Assembly (NCBI GenBank): GCA_032209605.1
Contig: JASFXZ010000001.1
Coordinates: 31,438,619 to 31,502,618, forward strand
Origin: Mactromeris polynyma
Lineage: Eukaryota; Mollusca; Bivalvia; Venerida; Mactridae
Direction of reading: 5' to 3'
DNA length: 64,000 nucleotides
Shown piece after piece: positions 36,748 through 48,700 of this stretch. The notes beneath the pieces are model-generated. The model was given only the letters and a program-made list of their open reading frames with translations. It had not been told where the DNA came from and did not search any database. The stretch's first letter is position 1; the number at the start of each line of letters is the position of its first letter. The position numbers were made by a program, and so were the translations under genes.

Positions 36748-39700
36748 GTAAGTACCATATTTATTCTGTTTGTGTTTCCTCGTTTATATCTTTATCAATT
36801 GATGTGTTACATTTCAGTAACTATTTTAACGGAACCTAAACTTCCGCAATATTAGCAGACTGGCTTATGTTCGTCGATTGTAGTTAACACGTTAGACGGT
36901 AGTAAACTACATACATGACTCGCACCTTCACCACCGCGAGGTACTGGGTTCGAATTCCGGACTAGGCATTTACCAACTCGAATCAAGCTGAGAATTCATG
37001 AGCAAATGCTGGGTTATATTAATTTGAAAGTACAGTAAAATGCCGTTGACAACAAAGATAGGAGTAAACGTCTGACTGAAATTCTATAGATACCTAATAA
37101 ACCTTTACAGTAAAACCCCAATAATACGACCACCTTTGGTACTATTGAAAACTTCTTATTGAAGTGGTCTGAATATGGAGGTTGAATAAAGCGCAAAACA
37201 GTGAAAATGGATATGAACATTATGTTCTTAAATTCGAGGTGGTCTTTTGGTGAGGTTTTACTGTATTTGTACTCCTAGTAAAAAATCCTCCGGGATTTCA
37301 TCTGTTTACCTCCGACATATTGTATGATTTCTGGTCAATATTGTTTCAGATTTGTTGTGTAAATGGTGCAGTACATTTGTGGGTAAGGGGAAGAAATTCT
37401 GCAGCATATTCTGTGAATCTAGACATACACGTAGTAAACGCCGAAAGCTGGCATTTAAACGGGTAAGCTTCTTTATTTCATAATATCCTTTATCTCTGTT
37501 ATAACCGTTGGTTATCTATTAATTAACTACTGTCAGGTAAAGAACATATTTTTGAGCCAACGATAAATGCTTTTTTGTCAGTATGTTACGGTGGCATAGA
37601 GGTGACAGGTGTGAAATTATTTATATCTCGTTCCCATGACTTACTAACTCGTTCCCACGACTAACTAACTCGTTCACACGACATACTATCTCGTTCCCAC
37701 GACTAACTAACTCGTTCCCACGACATACTATCTCGTTCCCACGACTAACTAACTCGTTCCAACGACATACTATATCGTTCCCACGACTAACTAACTCGTT
37801 CCCACGACATACTATAGCATTCCTACGACTTAGTATGTCGCGGCCACGACTTAACTATCACGTTCCCACGACAAAAAATACGTTCGCACATGTCACCTCT
37901 ATGCCACCGTAGTATGTTTTTAAATATGGTGTGAATATTTCCATGAAAAAAGAACGGGCAATTGCAGCAGTTTAGAAAGACAATTGATTCGTACTACGGC
38001 TAGAGAGTTGTGGAAGTCAACACCGGTTTAACAGTCAGGATGCATGGTTTGGCATTATTATGAGTACATAACATTATTTTGCAGCCCGTGTACTCATCTG
38101 GACCACGTGATGAAAAGGAATATGTCTCACCAAGATCGAACAGAACTGCACCAGCCAGGAAGGAATCATTTTTAGAAGGTGAGGTGTTGATATAATCATG
38201 TGGTGATAGATGAATAAAATATTCATGTGTTGTCTATGAATACTAACCTTGAGTGAGTAGGAAGGAGACCACAGGAGATTGTCACGAGTTCTTTCCCTTT
38301 ATCTCTTCTAGAGTTCTCTCCCTTTATCTCTTTATTTGTGTACATATCCATATATAAAGGGATACTCTCCTTTAGCATCGGACGCTTATTCCGATACTTT
38401 CATACGGTAGTGGAATCAAAGCGCTGTGTGGGAGCGTAATAAAGGGAAAGAACTCCTGACAATCTCCTGTGGATGTAACTATTATTTCACATGATATTTT
38501 TAGCTTATTTACTCGTATACAACACCAATCGAGGGGTAAGAGCCATAATCTACCATCTCCTTTATAAATGTATATGGAGATAGCTGGTTCTGGACATCTC
38601 AATTGTGAAACATGTTTACAACTTTAATCATTCTCGATGTCTACTTTCTGTGTTTCTAACCAGTTTTCGCGACTAATTCAGTTCGATCTCACAACATTTG
38701 GCTCGGGAGTTAAGCTCTCTACCCATGATAGCGCGACCTGACCCCATCTAAGTATCGAGTACATAACCTCACTCCAATTTGAACATTCTCTAAAACAGCT
38801 TGATATTTCGCAAAAATTCGAGTCACAAAGAAAACGTGAGGGAAATCTGAACTCGTATGTCAACTTTGAGGTTGGGTCTGAACATTGTGAAAATTTTGAA
38901 TTGTCAACATGACATTACTATTGTGAATAAGGGGCCGATAAGACATGTAATATACGAAAATGTATGATATAAAATTTGAAGTACAGTAAAATCTCAGTTT
39001 AAGATCGCATCAATAATAAGACCACCTCAAAATTAAGAACACAGTTTTTAGTCTCCATTGAATCTCAATATTAAGACCTCCTCAATAAGAAGGCCAGTTT
39101 TTAAGGGTCCCAATAGTGGTTTCATTATTAGGTTTTACTGAGCACTATTTTTAAAACGTTTCGGAAAACATAATTCATGAAATTACTTATTTTATTGCAT
39201 ACTTTTATATACAGAGATGTTTTGTTTTTGTTCTCAGATGTGATTACAGCAATAGAGAACGACAAACCTTCACCGGAAAGAGACAAACACAGACGTAAGT
39301 ACCATAGCTAGAGGTGTGACTCCTAAAATCCGTAAATGCATTTTGGCGCGAAAACTTTTTTCGGAGATCTAATTTTCTCCGTTTGAATCTATTGAATTAG
39401 GAGAAAGTTTTCCTTATGAATGTCAAATATCTCCGATAGGTGTCGCTAGCAGGTGCTTGTGCACGAGATTTTCATGTAAGCGTTTAGGTTTTGAAAGTCA
39501 TTCAGCTTTGGGCAGCCGACACATTAATACCTGTTTTTTTCTTTAAAGATTTAAGTTTATTATGACATGTTATTTAAGTCATGCAAGCATATAGATCTAT
39601 AACGTGGTTTTTAACAGTCATACATGTGCATGAATTATGTTGATCACCATGTTGTATTATGACTATGTTATTCGGTCACTCACAATGTAGTTGGTTGCCC

Positions 39701-42700
39701 AAGTGCAACTCATAAATCACATATTAAACAGTAATTTGAAAGGTATAACAGAACGAAACAGATCATATCGACGAGCGAAAGCTTCATTTCCGAACAGATA
39801 GCATTGTTTCGCTTCCATGCCTCGATTGCATCTTAACGGAAGATCATTAGATTACCAGATATCTATTAGATCAAGAGAGTCATTTATCTTAAGATATGTA
39901 CATATCTTTCATTGTGCTTGTAGTGAGTTAAATAGAACGAAAAGTTCCTTGTTTTGATACGAGTAGACAGTCAACCTCTGTCTGGCCACTTGATAATTAT
40001 TCCATTCCTGGAATCTTTCATCGAGTCTTTTCACTTGCACTTTGCACATACCTGCTCGACGAAAAGCGTCTTGGCAAATTGTTTTTGTCTTTAAATTGTA
40101 AAATTTATTTCATGGCAAAATTGAGCCATTTCGAGACTTTCGATGAAACTTTCGATGAAACTTTCGATGACACTTTCGATGAAACTTTCGATGAAACTTT
40201 CGATCAGACGTGAATTAACGCAAAACAACCGCCACACGCTATACACGTTTGCTAGCGAACTCTGCAATGATAAGTACATTGAGTTTTACTAGCAATTCTC
40301 AACTCTGTTCATTGCAGCAAAAACAAAGTTACTAGCAGCATGCACAGTATTGAGAAATGCTAATAAAATTCTTTTTGTACTTCGCAGCGAATGGTGACAC
40401 GTCATCCATTTCCATTGACAACAAGTCTCCACCGTCGTCTGCGCGACTGAACCAGTCCACCGGAAGTCAACAAGGTGATTTGCTCAGTACAACTGTACCT
40501 AAACTAGATCTCAGTAGTCCGAAAGAAAAGAGAAACAAAGGCAAAGGCGACGGTGACGCCAGAGAAAGAGTACGAAAGATTGAGAAAGACAAAGACCATG
40601 TGGATAATGGTAATGAAAAGGCGACTAGGGAAAAGTTATCAGCAATAAATAAGAACGCTAGGTCAAAAACGCAAACACTGTTTGTTCACAATCAGGACTC
40701 AAAAGTTCCAGTACGAAACAAAGCACTGATTCACCATAGAATAACAGAACTAAATACAACAGACGCAAACCGAAAATCTAAATTACGCGACGATTCAATA
40801 AATACTGATGATGAAGATAACCATTTAATACAAATAAATGATGTAAAGAAATCAGATGCGACTAAAGCAGCCGACATAGCTGATGCTGTACATACTGTAA
40901 ACGCGCAAAGACAACGGTCAAAAACTGCAGTAGATATGGAAAAGAAAGTACGTTCTTCTGGTTATGGGAATCCAGTGAACCCAAGACTTCGACCAATGGC
41001 ACTGAAGCCACGGAGTGCGACTGTCTCTAGCTCATCATCTAAACAAAAGCGAGAAGCAAGTGCCAAATCAACAAAGTCGGCTACTCTGGACATCCATTCT
41101 GTGAAACAAGATGACACAAGACCGGCTGTTGTAGGTCAAATGAAAGGAAACTGGGAGTTAATAGCAACTACTATTACTGAAGAAACTAGCAAGCAAGTAG
41201 ATGTTAATGGAAATTCATCGTTAGAAAACGAGAAGCCAACTCCGGAAAGTACGCCCCGGAAATCCACGAGGTCAAACGAAAGTACCCGAGAATTGGCGAA
41301 AATTCACGAAATATTACGAGAAGAGTCGACACACAGTGATCTGCTTAGTCAAACCGAACTCCAACTCAGACTGAGCTCCATTAAAAGAAAAGTTGAAGTG
41401 CGGAGACGTGGACGAGACAGTAGGTCGTCCTACGGTAGTGATTTGGATTTGTCATTTCCAGACAGGTAAATATTTTCTCTTTTTTGTTAAATACTTCACT
41501 AAAAGGCGTGCGAAGTTGTGCATAATTCACCAAACATCGACTTCAGATCAGATAAAATCAAATAAAAATTTGTATGAAATACAGGCCTGAAGCTTCGTAA
41601 CCCTTCACGGTTATAAAACACATTTTCACTATTTTGCTTTTTATTCAACCTCAATATTAAGACCACCACAATAAAGAGACCAGTTTTCAAGGGTCCCAAT
41701 TGTGGCCTTATAACTGATTTTTACTGTAAACTTGTTATATGTCCACCATGGTATAAATACACGTTTAATAAAAACCAACGACTGTTTAGTCACCCCCCTC
41801 ACCTTCCATTTAAAACAACGTATACTGATCTGTGTCCATAATATTAAAGTTAATAGCCTTTTTCGGCGCAGCCGTACTAACATGGCTCTGTTATTTGTAT
41901 ATCAGTGTTGTGTAAAACAATCAAATCCTACGATTAACCACAAAACCAACTTCTCTTCAACAGAACAACGTATGTAACCTTGACGCGGATTGGTCAACCT
42001 TTCGATAAAGGGTACGTTACCTTACCGAAACGAAATCCACTGAATTTCGGTGAATGTAGCGATCGCATTATTAAGGTTTTACTTATGTAATGCCGTTTTG
42101 AATATACATGTATCTAGTTATAGATACACACGAATACTGTTCTAAAACGTGACATGATTTCATTTCATTATACGCAAACAAATATGCGGTTTTATGTAAA
42201 ATCGAATGCAATTTCGGTGTTTTCAAACCTACCATATCGAGGGTTCAGCGCAAGACTATCCTAATTCCTATGTATTTATTTAGGAGTTAGTATTGCATTG
42301 AACCCTCGATACGGACTTCTGAGAAGAGAGATAAATCGGCGCTTTAATAAGTAACAATTACCACTGGCATGTGTTTTAAGTGTATATATGACGCGGCCCA
42401 TTTCGGTACCCGCATTTCGGTACCCACACGTAACGTAGTGGAGGCAACAGTGATCCATACCCAGTGATGTGATGATGGCAAGATAAAACGACAATAGCAC
42501 AGTTCCGTTTGATCAAATTTAATAACAGTGACACAAAGTTCGCAGAGTAATAATAATGTTCACAGAAAAGTATATCTAATAAATAATTACTAAGTTAAGT
42601 CTCAAAATGCACAAAGTATTAAAGTTTAAATCACGAAGAAAACACAAAGTAAAAATAGTCACAAAGTAAAATAGCCACTCAGACAAATGTCACTTAGACA

Positions 42701-45700
42701 TTTTCCTAAAGGTATATCATAACAACTTTCGTTCGTTCGTTATTTTTGTTTATAAGGTCATCAGTCACCATGTACACGTAGGTACTTATAGGCATTTTTG
42801 TTGACCCCGACATGTACCCCGCATGTCGTTAAATTGGTTTTAGAGTCTAAAAGGGTAAATTTGTCTTCTTGATAATTTATCTACAAGCTTATACCAAATA
42901 TGTCAATTTTGAATCCAAAGATAGCTACACACAATGAGATCAAAATTGGTTGTAGTTTCTATTATTTTTTGTGATTTAGCCAATCTATAGAGAGGTTGTC
43001 CTGAAAAGGACAGTTTTTGTGACATTGAGTTGAGAAGTGTCCTTATCACAACAACCGCCTTGTAATAACTATCTGAAAACAGTATGTATCGTATTATCAT
43101 AGTAATATCATAAACACTAATATACGGTAAAATATCACTTAAAGACCACCTCCATAATAAAACCACGTACTTCAAAATTAAGAACACAACTTTTAGCGTT
43201 GTAATAACTATCTAAAAACAGTATGTATCGTATTATCATAGTAATATCATAAACACTTATATACAGTAAAATATCACTTAAAGACCACCTCCATAATAAA
43301 ACCACTTCAAAATTAAGAACACAACTTTTAGCCTTGTAAAAACAATCTGAAAACAGTATGTATCGTATTATCATAATAATATCATAAACACTAATATACA
43401 GTAAAATATCACTTAAAGACCACCTCCATAATAAAACCACTTCAAAATTAAGAACACAACTTGCAAGTCCATACTTACTGTACATGTGCATAAAAATACG
43501 ATATTCACGAAAAAAAAGCAGAAAAATGCGGAAATAAATAAATATGAATAACTACATAACACGAAAGCATATGTATTGCCTTATTTATTCATTTTTCTGT
43601 AAGAATTTGCTAAGTGAACAAAACATAAATTTCATTTTCACAACTTGCGCCGAAATTCATTGCAAATACAATGTACATTCCCATTTGAGCGCCGCTGTAC
43701 GATTTCCAGGCTCTTCTTTAAGTGACGTCATTTCGAGAAAATGTCACATGTGACGTCATCACGTACTGACAGTAAGCAAAATTTGCTCCATATGGCAATA
43801 TGAAAATGAAGTGATAATATGTAGCAAATATTGTTTCTTGCTTGCAAATAGTTACAGCACAAGCTGCGTTTTCTTGAAATGACGTCACTTATAGAAGAGG
43901 TTGTAAATCCCATAGCAGCACTCAATTATTTGTTAGATAATTCATAACTGTCTCCATCCAAAACGAGTAATATATGTAGTAGTCTATGTTATTTCCATTT
44001 GGAATTCTAAATGTCAGCGTTATTTAGAAAAAAACACAAGTTAAATCCTTCTCACACTGAAATGCCAAACATCATTGGAGTTATTTATAACCTTTAAGTA
44101 AACTATTTAGTTCGCCCATGTTAGCAGTGGTCCATACTGTAAGACAATTATGACGTCACGGCATTTGATATTTCACCAGTGAATTACTAGTCGTGTTAAT
44201 TTGATCACTACACTCCTGTGACAAATTACATTGTCCATATACATACATCACCGGACAAGAACGATAACTCCGCATAGGAATTCGGTCTGTGACGTCATTT
44301 ACATCGAAACTATCGTTCTAAACATTAACAAACATTTGAATCATCCAAATTTCTTAGAAATCCAACTGTGTCCGCAGTTTAACTTCCTCGATTGATAATA
44401 GTTCCATATGATCATATTTACGACTGTATCCAATTCGTTTGTCCACCATTCTTCGAATATTTCGAATGTTTCGACGAATGTTCTTCTTTTGGATAAATCT
44501 GAACGCGTCTATCACCATAGCAACTATGACTATAAGTAAAATTACTTTAACCTGGACCGGAGCGATCACAAAATAAAAAAGATCGTTTAAAGTCATTGTC
44601 GTTTTTTTCTAAACTTCTGTCTGTAAAATAATGAAGTTATCACGCCAATTCACTCCACCAAAACAGCGTCTGATCCTCGAGCTCGGCACAGAGTATTTTA
44701 AACTACAATATGTACGTGAGATAGTATTGTCGAGACAAGTTGCAACACGTGGTCTTTTATTTTTACTATTCTAGATTTCTAAAAATTACACCATTCATTA
44801 AAATGACATCATTCAAGAACTGTATAAATAATTGTGTATTGACGATTAATGTTAGATATAAGAGATACCGCGTATTTCAATTAAATCAACAAATACTAAG
44901 TATAAATGAAAATACAGATAGTCTTGATAGTCAAGAAAAATAAAATAAAAGAAGCATTAACATACCAGTGTTCACTACCGCCTGTACAAAAGAGTCATAA
45001 AATCTTACGATAGGTCAAACCAATTTTTGGTGATTGTGTTGACATTTCATTAATATGCACCGATGGAGCGAATTGAATTGTGTGGATTTTATTGCAAAAT
45101 GTTTCACGTCTTTTAAACTAGATATCAAAAATGCGGATATCAATTTGGTGATATCTGCAATTCGATCACGTAGTCTCACGACTGACTTATATTTGAACAA
45201 AATAAATGCATGATATTTGAAAGGGGTATTAAATGCAAGTGCAGTAAAACTTCCCCACCTCAATAATGACACCACCTCAAAATTAAAACACTATTATTCA
45301 AGTCCATTTCCACTATTTTTCTCTTAATTCACCCTCAATATTAGGACCACCTCAATAATAAGACCAGTTTTCAAGGGTCCAAATGGTGGTCTTTTTATCG
45401 ATATTTTACTGTAGTTAAACTCCACCTCTTAGTAACTGTTTCCATATACAGTCAAACCTTTGTTAAAGACCACCTGCGAACAAAGACCACTATTGCAAAA
45501 CCTGTTTGCAAAGACCACCAATGTTATCTCCAATCAGACCATTTTCAATGATATTTAATCTGTTAATAGAGACCACCTGTAAGCAAAGACCACATTTTGC
45601 TGTTCCCATGGGTGGTCTTTACAGACAGGTTTGACTGTATATCGAAAGTTTCCCTTATATTTTCAGTACGGCGGACTTAACTGTCGACAAAGACGGTTTG

Positions 45701-45781
45701 AATTCAAGTATGAATAAAATAACAAAAACCTCGCGGACTTCAGCTAGATCGAACATCACCCGGATTTCAAGACAGTTCTAG
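36735..45781 (+). CDS. unrecognised gene with N-terminal four-Cys module, short form (489 aa)
   Basis: Six exons whose phases join without a break: 36735-36747, 37350-37462, 38085-38178, 39238-39294, 40388-41465, 45667-45781. Residues 8-26 read CKWCSTFVGKGKKFCSIFC, a C-x2-C-x10-C-x3-C pattern that could bind zinc like FCS-type or treble-clef fingers, followed by a basic stretch RHTRSKRRK that could act in nuclear targeting. Residues 93-451 (one exon) are rich in Lys, Ser, Asp, Glu, Asn and Arg, without hydrophobic segments, and are probably disordered. No signal peptide or membrane segment. I do not know a named family; function is not claimed. A nuclear or nucleic-acid-related role is an inference from the basic stretch and Cys motif. 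The start ATG has A at -3. An AATAAA lies 157 bp after the stop. Confidence 0.75.
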
Positions 45782-48700
45782 CCAAATACGCCGGATATTA
45801 GTGGGGACAACAGTAGCAGAAAATGAGACACTTTTGATTTTAATAGTTATTTATTTGTTTATATATGTGTATTATATTTATTTATGTATAGGAAGAATCG
45901 AACGCTATTTTGGCGTTTTTGTTTTAAAAAGTACGTCAATAAACATTGCATATGTACAGTAGACATTTTATTAAGAGACCACTCAAGAGACAGCCAAAAA
46001 ATGGTCGCTTAATAAAATGGTCTCTTATTTAGATATGGACAAATTTAATAAAAGTTAAGTACAAATGAATGTCATACTGAACAATCAAAACGTAGAAATA
46101 CCATCCTCTTTCCATTCAAATGTATATATGTTGTGAAACAAAGCTCGTTAATTAAAACCTTTCTAACAGCTCACTAGGCAATATAACATTAAGTACGTAC
46201 AAGTGCCTAATTCTTAAATTCCCCGGTAATTGTAATTTTATCCTGATGTCAAGCTTTTAAAAAAGTGTAACAATATATATATATCCCTTCGACAGGCAAA
46301 AGGAAGCAAACGCTCGACAATTCCTGTTGATCTGTATTGCACACCAACATGATGTTGTTTTTCTTCGTTGAGTATGCCATGGGCATACCAGGTCGGCCAA
46401 AATGTTCAAATTCATGAAAACAATGTATATCTTAAAGTCGAGGGATTAATCTCATAAGCACAAAATTGGATCGTCTTTAGAAGACGATGTATTTACATAA
46501 TGACAACTAAAGATTATGTAGATACGTAGAAAAGAGATTAACAGGAGTGGTTTGACCAGGTTATATTTTGAAATATTTCATAATCTCTATAAGCACATGT
46601 AACTTATTTTTTTTATTTACATTAGTATTCCAAATAAACGATAAATGTAATATAAACAGTCAGTTTGTTATTCTTACAATACAATATTAGAACTCTTAAG
46701 TAGCGCTTTTTATAGACTTCATCACAAAAAAAATCCCAAACCTTGCGTGTATGTCTGAGTATAAATACTTGAATTATAAGATTTTCAAATAGGCGATTCT
46801 GAATTAGTGTTATGTTCAATAAATTAAGGCGATATACGCCCTAGAAAATAGCCATATTTGCTTTTAAGCGATATTTTGGAAACTACATAATATAGCAAGA
46901 TTAAATGTATACTGTTTTATCTTTATACAGAGGGTCAACTAATACTGCTATTATTTTGTAAAAATGTTGAAAAAGAATGAAGCTATTTCAACTTTTGGTA
47001 CTGTCAAATTGTACATGTTAGTCCGGTAAATCAGGCTTATTGCTCAAGCATTAATTTTGCAAAAGAAACACATGAATACAAAGATAATAATCAAATCTAC
47101 CTCATGCTATCGGGATTTTAAAAAACCCCATAAAAGTAAGTTTTTATTCCAAAATTACTACAACAGAAACAACGGAAAATCTAGTTTTTTTATTGATATT
47201 ATTATGAAAAAACCCCAAACTAGATAGCATATTAAGCTAGTATACTTTCTCTCCTTTCCAAAAGTACTTTTGATATTAATTTTGTTTAACAGAATTTAGA
47301 TATCAGTCATCAGACCTAGGGCTAAAGTAAGCACAGGAAAATGTCACGAGTTATTTCCCTTTAATTTTCATCTAGAAGGGACAAAGAGGGAGAGAACTCT
47401 AGATGGAAATTAATGGGAAAGAACTCGTGTGACTATTTCATATGGTACTAAGAGTCGATGTATTTTTGAATAATAAAGTTTATACAATAAAGTATGTTGT
47501 TTATTGCCGACACAAAGCAAATCCTTGTTGATTCTGGTAATATTCTAAGCAGTATTTATTCAACTAGTACTTACGATAGTTGTGATAGGTAGCTGTAATA
47601 TTCTTAATCTTCTCGGATAGTACTGTCTCTACTACATGCTAGGGCGAGAATGAGATTACTCATTAATCAGAAGAAAATCCGAATTTCCCATTTTTATGCA
47701 CGTCCAACCAAATCATAGACATTTTATATCGCACTTTCTCGTCCAAAACAGTGCCATGGAAATCAACAAAAAATAAGGAAGATTCTCACTCCTGCTACCA
47801 CTGGCACTTGGTTCAGACAATAAAACATATGCAACGGAAAATAATACATTTACGTTGCAAATGTTTTATTGACTGAATTTTATTGACTGAAACAAGTGCC
47901 TATGCCCGCTACTGCAAACTTCATATCGATGTTTTTTTATGCCAAAGCATAACAACAATATGTAGATCTACACTATCGTTTATGTTTTCGTGTTGCTTTA
48001 TAATTGTATCATTCTAGGTCTCCACTACAGTGCTAGGGAATCTGACGATGAAGTAGGCTATTGCCGATTTTGTTGCCGAAAACTTTATATACCCGGAAGT
48101 GAGTTCTGTAATCGAGGCTGTGAAAACCGGAAGCGGCAGTTGAGCTGGAAATCTGCGCATATAGGTAATGAGAATATACCCCATAATGCAATGGGTTTCA
48201 ACTCTGATCGTTCATCTATCGATAATCGACAACGGCTTCCATGGAAATCTGACAATACAGGTAAACTTAGTGGGTGGAGACTGGATAACGTTTCAGAAAC
48301 GTTTTCCAGTGGTGTTTTACGATGGTAAAACGATTATATTCATATAACTAGAGGACCAAGATGGCCCTATACTGGTCACCTGATCTAACATTTATCAAGA
48401 AAAACATAATGATTGGACACAAAAATGTGGCTTCTAGGCTGTTCACAAGATTTTTCTATTATTTGACCTAGTGGCCTAGTTTTCCGACATAATGATTGAA
48501 CACAAAAATGTGGCTTCTAGACTGTTCACAAGATGTTTCTATTATTTGACCTAGTGGCCTAGTTTTCCCACATAATGATTGGACACAAAAATGTGGCTTC
48601 TAGACTGTTCACAAGATGTTTCTATTATTTGACCTAGTGGTCTAGTTTTCTCACATAATGATTGGACACAAAAATGTGGCTTCTAGACTGTTCACAAGAT

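Noticed and set aside
36916..36990. tRNA-like B box (GGTACTGGGTTCGAATTCC) upstream of exon 2
   Set aside because: Only a B box is visible, with no A box partner, body or second copy; too little to call a SINE.
43135..43491. 118-aa repetitive minus frame
   Set aside because: Results from the three tandem half-MITE units.
44740..44943. 67-aa plus-strand frame as an alternative last exon of the cysteine-motif gene
   Set aside because: An acceptor-like TATTCTAG precedes it, but the sequence is AT-driven and has no likeness to either confirmed end; left out for lack of support.
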